Of a stretch of 64,000 nt of DNA, positions 34,201 to 43,007 are shown one piece after another. Source of the DNA: Pukyongiella litopenaei (lineage in GTDB: Bacteria; Pseudomonadota; Alphaproteobacteria; Rhodobacterales; Rhodobacteraceae). The stretch covers positions 1-64,000 of the forward strand of contig NZ_CP043620.1 of assembly GCF_003008555.2 (NCBI RefSeq), read 5' to 3'. The notes under the pieces were generated by a model, which was not told the DNA's origin, made no database searches, and was given only the letters and a program-made list of their open reading frames with translations. A program made the translations under genes and the position numbers. Each line of letters begins with the position of its first letter. Within the stretch, counting starts at the first letter, position 1.

Positions 34201-35350
34201 GGATCGCATGGCGCCCCTGGTCAAACAGACCGCCATTGTAGGGCGGCAAGCCTATCGACGCGTCGCCTTGATCGATCGCCAGGAAAAGGTCGGCCATCGC
34301 TCCCCAATAGCGCGCGGCCGTATCCGAGAAGACGTCGTTATTGTCTTTGCGTTCTTTGACATCAAGGCGCACCTTGTTGCGCAGCCCATAATCGTCATAG
34401 CGTGTGTCCTTGACCGGCAAGAGGTCGCGGTCTTCGGCATAAAGTATGAACAAGAGTCGATAGAGCAGGATCAGTGCGGCTTCGCGCACCCCTTGAAGAT
34501 CAGCCTCGGGCGCGGCCTTGACGATGGCGCGGACCAGATCGGGGAACACCTCCCCGAAAACCTTGTTTGAGAGGTCTTCGGCAACGCGCTCTTCGTAGAA
34601 CTTGCCTTCTTCGAGGGCTTTTTCATGGAAGGTGCGCGGATCAGCCCCCGCAGGCTCGAATGCCTCGCGGCAGAACACAAGGTAGAAGACCTTCAGCCAG
34701 TGGCGGCGATCAGCCTCATTGAGCGCAAAAAGCCCCTCATTGTGCCTTGGCAAGTCCAGGATCGCGGCGATGTCGAGCTCGAAGAATTGCTCGGATACCG
34801 ATCGCGCACCCGAGAAATACAGCCGCCACTTCGAGCCGTTGGTCAGAATGCCCCAACGTAGTGCGCCATTGGTGATATCGTCGATGCGGCGCAAGTAGCG
34901 GAGCATCTGGGTTGATGGGGCGGTTTCTTCCCCGCGCCGGCCGGAGCGGCGATCAAGGGGGCGTGCCCATCTCTTGGATTCGACCACGGCGCGGCCGAAC
35001 TCGTATCGCTTCCACTCTTCGGGAAAGCCGTTCGCCTTGGCCTTTGTCTCGGCGCTCTCAAAAAGCAAACCATCGGGCACGTCTTCGCGCCCGCGCGGCG
35101 ATAGATTTTGTTGGCGAAGGGATTGTGTCCAGCCAAGCGCTTCTAGGATTGGCCAGATCAGATCGTCTTCGGTCTGACTTTCGTTGGGTGTCTGGGAAAT
35201 CGGGAAGTTTTCAAAGATCGATCGAAGAGATGTTTCGAAACGGTCGAGATCAGCATTCCCGAGGGTGTTCCACTCCGAAACGCCTTGAATGGTTTCGGTC
35301 AGAAAGTCAGATGTGAATAGGCTTCCCTGGCTTGCGATCTCACTGCTCAA
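31265..35350 (-). CDS. Eco57I-type restriction-modification protein (type IIG-like or DISARM DrmMI-like)
   Basis: 1,361 residues from a TTG start with AAGGA upstream. An N-terminal nuclease-like region (about 60-210) contains VVESKRW, a PD-(D/E)XK-like E-x-K. The N6-adenine methylase core has motif I DPAMGSGHFL (about 520) and motif IV NPPW (about 810). The C-terminal third may hold target recognition. No separate nuclease, BREX or DISARM partner genes are adjacent, so it is most simply a single-chain restriction-modification enzyme. It reads opposite to the flanking operon. Confidence 0.82.
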   Translation of the reverse strand: MSSEIASQGSLFTSDFLTETIQGVSEWNTLGNADLDRFETSLRSIFENFPISQTPNESQTEDDLIWPILEALGWTQSLRQQNLSPRGREDVPDGLLFESAETKAKANGFPEEWKRYEFGRAVVESKRWARPLDRRSGRRGEETAPSTQMLRYLRRIDDITNGALRWGILTNGSKWRLYFSGARSVSEQFFELDIAAILDLPRHNEGLFALNEADRRHWLKVFYLVFCREAFEPAGADPRTFHEKALEEGKFYEERVAEDLSNKVFGEVFPDLVRAIVKAAPEADLQGVREAALILLYRLLFILYAEDRDLLPVKDTRYDDYGLRNKVRLDVKERKDNNDVFSDTAARYWGAMADLFLAIDQGDASIGLPPYNGGLFDQGRHAILTNIRIPDAVMARVIDALSFELTPEGRKYINYRNLSVQQLGSIYERLLEYEVTRDGEDITVQPNIFARKGSGSYYTPDDLVQLILTETLEPLVEERKRAFKDKIEELGQGDLPDHRKIGQLKRLDPATALLDLKICDPAMGSGHFLVSLVDFMADQVIAAMAEAELDAPEEWGDYISPLGERIDTIRNTILANADERSWTIDEEQLDDRHIIRRMVLKRCIYGVDKNPMAVELAKVALWLHTFTVGAPLSFLDHHLRCGDSLFGSWVKSGIDKAATYGTPLLLHEPMRRALRAASKMQIVEGLTDAEIAEAHRSADVFAEVQEMTAPLDALLKFIHALEWIGVKDKAGKAALKVFFDGQFGDPLAIAMGKRDPRIKRDADKRFAEILEEARTLIAEENFLNWQVAFPGIWSDWEDDLLNGGFDAIVGNPPWDRIKLQQVEWFAARRPAIARVQRASDRKVLIADLQKAGDPLASEFEKANARAETTSRMARKGGDYPLLSGGDTNFNSLFVERARKIIAPGGIVGLLIPSGIATETSSQEFFSQLIEGHAASCYFDFFNKRASGPLFFPDVYYRFKFSVLVFSGGDKTFDQCRFATFVRDIVELKDPRKVFSMGVDHFKHVNPNSKTAPVYRATRDREISTAIYDRFPVLVDRSSGEEVKAWPVQYATLYHMANSSDQFRTAKELQEKEGAWPESGGVWGSSQGTWVPLYEGKMVQAFDHRASGITTVDANLHRSGQGAATTEEQRHDPNHVIAPRYFVLDPGDLRVELAIKDVTSTTNARSLISCIIPPFGAGHTLPILRIEIEDAKERAEAQAILAASLNSTMVDFVARTKILSNHASWYILEQLPMIPPAEFQSTRFGSKSASQIVCETVLELTYTSHDMAPFARDLGYIDDAGAVRPPFGWDESRRAMLRAKLDALFFILYGLTDRDDVRYVFSTFPIVERQEEEAFGEFRSRELCLAWLNALASGNPDAKIRL

Positions 35351-35470
35351 ATCGTAGCTTCCTTATTGCTTTTTGTAGATTTAGCAGGTGCCCCAGATCC
35401 GTGCACTTGGAAAAATCCCAGACGGGCGGCCCGCCAAGGGAAGGGTGTCGTTTGATCGGACGCACTTCTG

Positions 35471-36292
35471 TCAATGCGATCGCCTCCGCTCATTCAGGTT
35501 CAACCAGTACCTCGTATGGCGTCGCTCACCGGTTCGGCTGAGCGCACCTTTCTCGACCAGATCCTGCAGATCGCGGGTTGCGGTTGCGCGTGACGTTCCG
35601 GTGATCTTGAGATAGTTGTCGGCGCTGAGGCCGCCTTTGAAACCGCCAGGGCCTTCCCGAAAAACTCGAGCGATGGCCTTGGCCTGGCGTTCGTTCAAGT
35701 GGTCTCTGTGACGATCGTAGAAGTGTGCCTTGCTGATGAAGAAGCCGACGCGGTCGAGTGTTGCCTGTTGGGCCTTCAAGACAACTTCCGCGAACCAGAC
35801 GAGCCAATCGGTCACGTCGAGCGTTCTTTGATGCTGCTCAAGCTGATCGTAGTATGCCTTGCGCTCCTTCTCGATGGTGAAGGCGAGCGAGATGAGGGTC
35901 GGCTGGCCAATGTTCTGCGCCAGCGACTTTTCAGCGAGGGCGCGACCCAAGCGGCCGTTGCCGTCTTCGAATGGGTGGATGCTCTCGAAAAAGAGGTGGC
36001 TTAGCCCTGCGCGCGTCAGCGCTGGAAGCGGCTCTGCTCCCCCCGGCCCGGTCTTGTTGAACCAATCCGCGTATCGCTCCATCTCAGGCATGACCCGCTC
36101 CGAGGGCGGCGCTTCGAAATGGATCGTCGGCCGGTCAAGGCGGCCGGAAACGATTTGCATCGCCTCGGCGTGTTGTCGGTAGGCCCCGATGATTTCCAAC
36201 CGACGGTCATGGGACAGTAGCATCCGATGCCAGCGGTACAGTGTCTCATGGGTCAGCGGCTCTGCAAAACTGGAATAGACATCGACCATCAT
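35471..36292 (-). CDS. Fic-family protein, N-terminally truncated
   Basis: 273 residues retaining the complete Fic motif HPFEDGNGRLGR and a C-terminal winged helix. Relatives are ~370 residues; here the upstream frame still reads Fic-like sequence (AKPREQGVAE) to about 36323 and then breaks where relaxase sequence begins. The lost N-terminus normally carries the inhibitory helix in class II Fic proteins. Fic enzymes AMPylate target proteins. It is probably a remnant; if expressed from ATG 36292 it could be unregulated. Confidence 0.78.
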   Translation of the reverse strand: MMVDVYSSFAEPLTHETLYRWHRMLLSHDRRLEIIGAYRQHAEAMQIVSGRLDRPTIHFEAPPSERVMPEMERYADWFNKTGPGGAEPLPALTRAGLSHLFFESIHPFEDGNGRLGRALAEKSLAQNIGQPTLISLAFTIEKERKAYYDQLEQHQRTLDVTDWLVWFAEVVLKAQQATLDRVGFFISKAHFYDRHRDHLNERQAKAIARVFREGPGGFKGGLSADNYLKITGTSRATATRDLQDLVEKGALSRTGERRHTRYWLNLNERRRSH

Positions 36293-38454
36293 TTCCGCGA
36301 CGCCCTGTTCGCGCGGTTTGGCAGGGTATCCTCGACAGTCGCGGCACCCATGACGGGAAGAAGCAGCTCTCGGAAGCCGAGATCAACCGAGTGGCGCGGC
36401 GGTTCGAGAACCAGTGGAACGAGCGCTACAGCCCCAAGCTTGGCCATACGTCGCATCTGCTGATGGCATTCCCGGTTGGGACCAGTGGTGAAGAGGTGCG
36501 CGATATCACCCAGGCGGTCTGCGAGAAGTTCTTTCAAGGTGAGGGGTCGCAATTCGACTATATTGCTGCAATACACCAAGATCGCGCGCATCCACATGCG
36601 CATATCGTTCTGAACCGCCGCAGCAAGGATGGCGAAATGTTCTTTCTCGGGAAGGATCATCACTTCAACTACGACGCCTTTCGCGAGGCGATGGTCGAAG
36701 CGGCTAGAGGACATGGGATCCGCCTTGAGGCGACGCGTCGTCTGGATCGCGGCGTCACGACCTACCGCGCCGAGATCGATGAAATCTACAAGGCCCGCGA
36801 CGAAGGCCGTCCCCCTGTCGAGCGCCAGAGAACCGACGCTGACCTGGCGGCCGCTCTGGAAACCGTCCGACAGAATGCCCTGATCTATCGCGGGCTCGCG
36901 GCGGAAGCGTCACGTTCGAATTTCGAAGACGTGGCCGAGGCGCTCGAGAGGGCCAGCACCATCCTTGCCAGTGGCGGTCAGATTCAATCTGACGGAGCCA
37001 TCTATATGTCCCAAGACGAAGCAGCGTTCGACACACTGATCACCGAGTTTTCTCAGAATATTCGCCAGATCGAGGCGGCGATCGACAGGGCGCCGGCGGC
37101 CGAGAAGCCGGTGATCGAGCGCAAGCTGACCGACGTTTTGGCCTCGGTCGCGCATCTGAACCCGCTTGGGGATCGCTCCGCCGCTCTGGTCGATGCTCCG
37201 TCCCGGGACGGCATCTATGCAAGGCCAAACGCCAGTGAAGATCATCTCGCGCGTCTTGACGATGGCGAGGTGGCACCAAAACTGGCCGAGGCGTTGCAAG
37301 GCACAGGCATCGATGCCGAGGCAGTGGCCGCGCGTCTGTGGGAAGGGGCAGGCAATGCCGCATTGGAACGTCAGTGGCTGGCACAGGATCTGCAGGCGAT
37401 TGCCAAAGAAGGGGGACTCGATCTGGAGAGACCTGCGGACCGGGAAGAAGCACTCGACCGGCTGGAAGCTGTGCATGTTCGGTTGGGCGATGTTCTTACC
37501 GATGTACGCGTCCTGCGCGCGCCAACCGAGGTCGATAAGGTGGATGACGCTGAGGTAGTGCTCGGTGAGCGGTTGGCGACACCTGGGGGTGATCTCGTGA
37601 AGGACGGGCCCGACATTTTTGCCCCATCGGAGCGGCAGGCGTTCAGGGCGCTGGTGGCGCAGTTCCGCCGGACGGATTTCGATCATCCGTTCTCCGACGA
37701 CCCGTCGGTCCGGCGGGCAGGTGCCGTGGAGGTTGAAGAGGCCCGCGCCGCGTTCGACGCCTACGCGCAGAAATCGCCGCAACATGCCGAACTGGCCTCA
37801 ATGGCCTGGGAACAGATAACTGACAGTCGAATGCCGCCGCAATATGCGGTATCGGCGCAGGACCGCACGCTGCATGCTGGCGACATGGACCTCGCCTTGC
37901 GGGATCCCTCGGATCATCTCGGTCCGATCACCGAAGAGCTCCGCACCCTCGCCCGCTATCGCACGGAGATGCCGGATGAAGAGTTCGGGCAGGCCGTCCA
38001 GGACGAAATCAATCACCTTCGTTCGCTCGGCGCGTCGCGTGCCTATATCAGCGAACGCAGTTTCGAGATCGAAGACCAGGCGCGACAAGACTACGCCGAG
38101 CGCCGGTATCTGGAAGAGACAGCGCCAAGCGTCATGGCCTTTGTGCGAAACGCCGACGTCGAGGGCCCGCTCTCCGAGTCAGAGCAGCAGGACATCGTCC
38201 GGCAGATAAACGAGCGACTAAGCCCCGACGCAATCGACGCGCTGCGGGCCGGTAACGCGGACGTCCTGGACACATTCACCGAGGATCCGCTGCGCCAGCT
38301 GGAACTCGCCAAGACCTATCTTCAAAGCAGCGAGGTCACCGCGCATGGCCCGGCCATGGAGCGCGTTCTTGATGCATTGGCGGAAGAACAGATAGAGGCG
38401 CAGCGCGCGCGCCACGCTGCGGCAGATGGCGAGAAGGGGATCACCCATGGATAA
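36241..38454 (+). CDS. VirD2/TraI-type conjugative relaxase, 5'-truncated
   Basis: Recognisable relaxase sequence begins at about 36329 (ILDSRGTHDGKKQLSEAE). Motif III is intact: HTSHLLMAFPVG and HPHAHIVLNRR. The usual first ~80 residues, with the nicking tyrosine motif I, are missing and replaced by the start of the opposite-strand Fic gene. The first ~29 codons from GTG 36241 are Fic antisense. The C-terminal ~500 residues are a long acidic helical region. It overlaps virD4 by 8 nt. Without the tyrosine it should not nick oriT, so the plasmid may not self-transfer. Confidence 0.8.
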   Translation: MSHGSAALQNWNRHRPSFPRRPVRAVWQGILDSRGTHDGKKQLSEAEINRVARRFENQWNERYSPKLGHTSHLLMAFPVGTSGEEVRDITQAVCEKFFQGEGSQFDYIAAIHQDRAHPHAHIVLNRRSKDGEMFFLGKDHHFNYDAFREAMVEAARGHGIRLEATRRLDRGVTTYRAEIDEIYKARDEGRPPVERQRTDADLAAALETVRQNALIYRGLAAEASRSNFEDVAEALERASTILASGGQIQSDGAIYMSQDEAAFDTLITEFSQNIRQIEAAIDRAPAAEKPVIERKLTDVLASVAHLNPLGDRSAALVDAPSRDGIYARPNASEDHLARLDDGEVAPKLAEALQGTGIDAEAVAARLWEGAGNAALERQWLAQDLQAIAKEGGLDLERPADREEALDRLEAVHVRLGDVLTDVRVLRAPTEVDKVDDAEVVLGERLATPGGDLVKDGPDIFAPSERQAFRALVAQFRRTDFDHPFSDDPSVRRAGAVEVEEARAAFDAYAQKSPQHAELASMAWEQITDSRMPPQYAVSAQDRTLHAGDMDLALRDPSDHLGPITEELRTLARYRTEMPDEEFGQAVQDEINHLRSLGASRAYISERSFEIEDQARQDYAERRYLEETAPSVMAFVRNADVEGPLSESEQQDIVRQINERLSPDAIDALRAGNADVLDTFTEDPLRQLELAKTYLQSSEVTAHGPAMERVLDALAEEQIEAQRARHAAADGEKGITHG

Positions 38455-40402
38455 AGGCAAGATTGCCCTCGGTGTGTTGAGCCTCGTGCTGATCGGTCTC
38501 GCCATGGGCTATGTCGTGGCGACCGGCTTTGTTATGTTCCGCTATGGGCTTTCTCCCACGCGTTTCGACGTCACCCTGCTTGCCCGCGAATATCGGGGTC
38601 TGTCTCAGTCCGCACCAAAAGACTTCCTCTGGGTGAACCTCATCCTTGGCGGCTTCGGCCTGGCATCGCTGATGCTGAGCGTCACGCTTCTGGGGGATGC
38701 ATTGACCCGCTTCGGGACGACGCATTGGCAGACGCGCAGCGAGATGAAGAGGAACGGTTTCTTTGCCAAGCCCGGCGGCGGCTTCCTTCTGGGCAAGCTC
38801 GGCTCCCCGAAATCCAAGCGTCCGTTCCTAGTCTCAAAAACCTTCCCCCACGCGCTGATCGTGGCGCCTACAGGCCGGGGCAAGGGCGTGGGGTTCGTGA
38901 TCCCGAACCTGCTGACCTACAAGGGCTCCGCCGTGGTGCTCGACGTGAAAGGCGAGAACTTCCGCGAGACCTCGCGCTTCCGCGCCAGCACGGGGGACAA
39001 GGTTTTCCGCTTCGCGCCGACCGACTGGGACCGACCGACACATCGCTATAATCCGCTGGCGCGCATTGCTGCCATGACCAACCCCGACCGGCAGCAGATG
39101 GAGCTTAAACTCACCGCGAAGCTCTTTCTGCAGACCGACAATGAAAAGCTGAGCGGGCTTTTGGCCGGGGGTATCGACCTCTTCGTGGCGGCCGGCCTTC
39201 TGGCCTTCGAGCGCGGCGTGCCGACCATCGGCGAGATCTATCGCATCACAGCCTCGGGGGGCGACAAGCAGAAGGAATACCTGAAGCGTTCACAGGAGGT
39301 GAAGAACAAGTCGGCCAAACTGATCTTCGAGCGTATGGCATCGACCAACAACGACACCCTCACTTCCTACCTCTCCCTCCTGATGACATCGGGCCTCGAC
39401 ACTTGGGACAACCGCGCGATTGACGCGGCCACCGCGACCTCTGACTTCTCATTCCGGGATATCCGCCGCCGCCCGCATGCGATCTATCTCGTGGTCGAGT
39501 CAGAGATGATCCGCCCGCTGGCTCCGCTGATCCGCCTCTTCTTCTCGGACCTGATCGCCTCGCTGCAGGCTCAGGAACCTGGAGACGACGAGCCTTGGCC
39601 CGTCATGATCATGCTCGACGAGTTCGACCGGCTCGGCAAAATGCCGATCGTCGCCGAGAGCATCAAGACGCTGCGCTCCTTCGGCGGCAACCTCGCCATC
39701 GTCACCCAGACGATCCCCGCGCTGGACGAGATCTATGGTGAGAACACCCGCAGGTCGCTTCAGGGCGGCGCCGGCGTGAAGCTCTACCTCACACCGTCCG
39801 ACCAGAAGACCATCGAGGAGTTAAGCCAGGCCGTCGGCAAGACCACCAAGCGCGTGGTGACCCGGTCACGCGCGGTCGGGCGCAATCCGTTTGAGGGGCG
39901 CAGCGTTTCTGAGAGGACAGAAGATACCCCGCTTCTGACAGAGGATGAGGCCCGGCGCATGGACCTCGACGAGGTCATCCTTGTGATCGACGCGCAAATG
40001 CCGATCCGGGCTAGAAGGGTGAAGTATTTCGAGGACCCGGCTTTGAAGGTGCTGCACGCCGGTCAGTCGGGGAGTTTCCCGTATCCGGACGAGGACGGGC
40101 TGCGGCGGGATCGGCAGATGTCTGAGACCCGGGAAACGGTGGAGAGGTTGAAGCAAGAACTGCAGGAAGTGCGGGCGGCTGCGGGACCGCGGGAAGTCGG
40201 CCCGAATGCGCCTAACGCGGCGAAAACTGACCCTGTCAGCGCAGCGAAGGTCCGCGGCCGCGCGGCTCGTGCTGCTGCAAGCGGCGGTGGCCAAGGTCAA
40301 CTGGCGCTGAATTTTGAAGGATTGGGTATCGCGAGCGCGGACCGAACGATGCTGACTTCGGCAGTTCAGACGACAAGGGCGATTATTGCCGAGCATGCAT
40401 GA
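38447..40402 (+). CDS. virD4: VirD4/TraG type IV coupling protein
   Basis: 651 residues from ATG 38447. Two N-terminal membrane helices (about 5-27 and 63-85) are followed by the ATPase: APTGRGKGVG (Walker A, about 139) and VMIMLDEFDRLG (Walker B, about 385). The C-terminal tail is charged and Ala-rich. VirD4 brings the relaxase-DNA complex to the secretion channel. It overlaps the relaxase gene, the usual pairing. Confidence 0.93.
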   Translation: MDKGKIALGVLSLVLIGLAMGYVVATGFVMFRYGLSPTRFDVTLLAREYRGLSQSAPKDFLWVNLILGGFGLASLMLSVTLLGDALTRFGTTHWQTRSEMKRNGFFAKPGGGFLLGKLGSPKSKRPFLVSKTFPHALIVAPTGRGKGVGFVIPNLLTYKGSAVVLDVKGENFRETSRFRASTGDKVFRFAPTDWDRPTHRYNPLARIAAMTNPDRQQMELKLTAKLFLQTDNEKLSGLLAGGIDLFVAAGLLAFERGVPTIGEIYRITASGGDKQKEYLKRSQEVKNKSAKLIFERMASTNNDTLTSYLSLLMTSGLDTWDNRAIDAATATSDFSFRDIRRRPHAIYLVVESEMIRPLAPLIRLFFSDLIASLQAQEPGDDEPWPVMIMLDEFDRLGKMPIVAESIKTLRSFGGNLAIVTQTIPALDEIYGENTRRSLQGGAGVKLYLTPSDQKTIEELSQAVGKTTKRVVTRSRAVGRNPFEGRSVSERTEDTPLLTEDEARRMDLDEVILVIDAQMPIRARRVKYFEDPALKVLHAGQSGSFPYPDEDGLRRDRQMSETRETVERLKQELQEVRAAAGPREVGPNAPNAAKTDPVSAAKVRGRAARAAASGGGQGQLALNFEGLGIASADRTMLTSAVQTTRAIIAEHA

Positions 40403-40543
40403 GAATTGCGAGTTCATCTATGAGCTAGGAATGACGAAAAGATGTAGTGTCTCTATTGTCTCGGTGAGATCGTTTGGCGTCCGGAAAAACGGAAGAGCGG
40501 TCTGGAATAGTTTGCGGCGCCGCAACTCATCAAGGGCGACCAA

Positions 40544-41074
40544 TCAGGGATTCTCAATCGCAGGTCCTTCAAACCAATTGCGCTGAACCCGCTCCAGCTG
40601 GGCATCAGGTCCTGTCGACAAACGCAAGAACAATCCGTGTCGGTAATCAAACTGCCAGCATAGTGCCTGCAGTTTTGCGTGATCGTGTTCATCGCTCACG
40701 GCGCTGGTAGATTTTTTCACTTCAACAACCAAGAGATTGCGAAGATTGTTCCCCCGCTCGTGCACAATGATATCTGGAAAAATGCGATTGGCTGTTAAGA
40801 CCCCGTTCTCATCTGGCATCTCGATATCCTTCGGTTCTAAGCCGGGCCCTTTCCGATTGTACTCGATATCCACATTGTATTGAGGAAACTTCGGGCCCAT
40901 GACCCTAGCGAGGCACCCGCATATTGCCCGCTCACCGATATCCTGGGCCAAAATAGGACCGTCTTGATTGTACAGTTCCTCTAGGCATTTTGTCATTAAT
41001 TCGTCGAGTTGATTTCGGTTCAAATCTCTATGTCCAGTGCTCAATTGTTCGCGTTTCTTGATTCTAGAAGGCAT
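40544..41074 (-). CDS. small PD-(D/E)XK nuclease-like protein
   Basis: 176 residues with FPDIIVHERGNN followed by LLVVEVKKS, the D…ExK pattern of the PD-(D/E)XK fold. The N-terminus is basic (PSRIKKREQ). No specificity domain is seen. It stands alone between virD4 and the TrlF fragment in a lower-GC stretch, consistent with independent acquisition. Many such proteins are stand-alone defence nucleases, but its role is unknown. Confidence 0.6.
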   Translation of the reverse strand: MPSRIKKREQLSTGHRDLNRNQLDELMTKCLEELYNQDGPILAQDIGERAICGCLARVMGPKFPQYNVDIEYNRKGPGLEPKDIEMPDENGVLTANRIFPDIIVHERGNNLRNLLVVEVKKSTSAVSDEHDHAKLQALCWQFDYRHGLFLRLSTGPDAQLERVQRNWFEGPAIENP

Positions 41075-41338
41075 AAAAATTGTGCCATGAGGAAGCGTGT
41101 TCTGCCAGACATACCCTGCGCTCGGGTGCAGAGTAGGAACTTAGCAGAGGCGGTCATTTGAGCAGTATGTGGAGGTGCCATGCTATGATCTGGTGTGGTG
41201 ATCCCAGTTGCGCATCGAAAGGTTCACAATGGTGTCTGTCATCTGATTGTGGATGTGTGCATGATTTCCAGGGTGCAATAGTGGCAAGGACAAAGGCTGA
41301 ACTGAGGAAAGACTCAGGGAGAGGATTTGAGTAGGGCT
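41075..41338. other. intergenic region before the TrlF fragment
   Basis: About 260 bp of lower-GC sequence with no open frame that looks coding. It presumably holds the promoters of the divergent nuclease-like gene and the TrlF fragment. Confidence 0.4.
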
Positions 41339-41884
41339 ATGTTGAATCGTGGATCGGAGTGGCGGAGGTGGGAGCCGCATATCCATGCGCCTGGGACTGT
41401 TATGAACAATCAGTTCAGCGGGCCGAACGCATGGGACGACTATCTTACAGCGCTTGAACAGGCGACGCCGATTATCGAGGCGATTGCCGTCACTGACTAC
41501 TACGTGACCGACACCTATCGGGAAGTCCTACGACACCGGGATGTTGGTCGACTTCCGAACGCAGCACTCATCTTCCCAAACGTGGAGGTTAGGCTTGATG
41601 TCGCGACTTCGAAGGGCGGCTTCGTCAATCTGCACCTATTTGTTAGTCCCGAAGATCCTCAGCATCTGGATGAACTGCAACGGCTGTTGTCTCGTCTGCA
41701 GTTCAACGCAATGCAGGATCGGTTCGACTGCACACGCACAGATTTGATCAGGCTGGGGAAGAAGGCGGACCCGAAAATCACCGACGATGGAGCCGCACTT
41801 GCCTATGGCGCCAGTCAGTTCAAGGTCAATTTCCAGCAGCTTCGGGAAGTGTATGCGGAGACACGAGAGTCTCCCGAAAGCTGA
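41339..41884 (+). pseudogene. TrlF-like PHP-domain/ATPase, N-terminal fragment
   Basis: The first ~170 codons match the start of TrlF-family proteins (NRGSEWRRWEPHIHAPGT, AIAVTDYYVTDTYREVL: a PHP-type metal-binding domain). Full-length relatives are several times longer and continue into an SMC-like ATPase. Here the frame meets qatC-type sequence at about 41850 and stops at 41884, so the ATPase is gone. The first His motif reads EPHIHAPG instead of the usual DLHIHTPG. Confidence 0.75.
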
Positions 41885-41928
41885 ACGCTCAAGACGGCTG
41901 GACCCGCGAGATCGATCTTTATGTCCCG

Positions 41929-43005
41929 GTGTCTGCAGCCGCGGCTTGGTCCGCGAACAGTGGATCGATCGAGTCGATGTTGCGCTTCCTCTCCGGGGAT
42001 CGGTGGCGCGTCTTCTTCCGTGACCGAACAAAGAGGACCAAGACTCTTGCTGTCGCTCCGAAACGCTTGGCGATCGACGGGCTGACTAAAGTCAGCCTCC
42101 TGTCCGGAGGTTTGGACAGTCTCATCGGCGCAGTCGATCTCCTGAGCGGCGGTGTGCGGCCATTGTTCGTCAGCCATTACTGGGATAGCGAGACTGCCAA
42201 AGCCCAAGCTTACATCCTCGAAAGGTTGGAAACCCAGTTCGGCAAAGAGGCCTTCAAGAGTCTGCGAGTGCGGCTCGGGTTCGATAAGCACCATCTAACC
42301 ACCGGGGAAACCGAGAACACGCAGCGGGGACGGTCCTTCCTCTTCTACTCGCTGGCGACGCTGGCAGCGTCGGCGATCAATGGCAGGACCGCCGTCGACA
42401 TACCGGAGAACGGCCTAATCGCGCTCAACGTTCCCCTTGATCCCTTGCGATTTGGGGCGCTGAGCACGCGGACGGCGCATCCGCACTTCATCGCGAGCAT
42501 GCAGAGGCTAATCGACGCTCTCGCCCTCGACGTCGAACTGAACAACCCGTACAGGCACATGACGAAGGGCGAGATGGTTGCGAACTGCGCCGACAAACTT
42601 TTCCTTCAGAAGATCGTGGCGAACTCCATGTCTTGCTCGTCGCCGGCGAAGGCGCGCTACAAGAAGCTCTCCCCTCGACACTGCGGGTACTGCGTTCCGT
42701 GCCTGATCCGTAGAGCTTCGCTCGAAGTCGGTCTCGATGGAGACGATGAGACGCTCTACACGGTTGAGGATCTGAAGGGGCATATCCTGGCCTCCGACCA
42801 GCCCGAAGGGGAGCACGTCAGGTCCTTCCAGCTGATGGCCAAGCGGATCAGGGCGAAGCCGGATCTCGCGAAGATACTGGTCCACAAGCCCGGTCCGCTA
42901 CATGACAAGCCGGATGAGATACCGGATTATGCCGACGTGTTTCGACGTGGCGTCCTTGAAGTCGCCGAGCTCCTGAAAGGTGTTCGGGCACGGCCGGGCG
43001 GGTGA
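41929..43005 (+). CDS. qatC: QatC-like 7-deazaguanine-synthase-family protein, 5'-truncated
   Basis: The QueC-like core is present: VSLLSGGLDSLIGAV (PP-loop) and a zinc-binding C-terminal cluster (HCGYCVPCLIRR). Qat-type sequence can be read in this frame back to about 41855 (RVSRKLNAQDGWTREID) before the only available start, GTG 41929, so the N-terminal domain was removed. QatC belongs to the four-gene Qat anti-phage system; qatA and qatB are absent. It overlaps the start of qatD. Confidence 0.8.
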   Translation: MSAAAAWSANSGSIESMLRFLSGDRWRVFFRDRTKRTKTLAVAPKRLAIDGLTKVSLLSGGLDSLIGAVDLLSGGVRPLFVSHYWDSETAKAQAYILERLETQFGKEAFKSLRVRLGFDKHHLTTGETENTQRGRSFLFYSLATLAASAINGRTAVDIPENGLIALNVPLDPLRFGALSTRTAHPHFIASMQRLIDALALDVELNNPYRHMTKGEMVANCADKLFLQKIVANSMSCSSPAKARYKKLSPRHCGYCVPCLIRRASLEVGLDGDDETLYTVEDLKGHILASDQPEGEHVRSFQLMAKRIRAKPDLAKILVHKPGPLHDKPDEIPDYADVFRRGVLEVAELLKGVRARPGG

Positions 43006-43007
43006 CC

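Noticed and set aside
31265-35350. BREX (PglX) identity for the large methylase
   Set aside because: Methylase motifs would fit, but no BREX partners (brxC, pglZ, brxL) are adjacent and an N-terminal nuclease-like region is present; Eco57I-type is the simpler reading.
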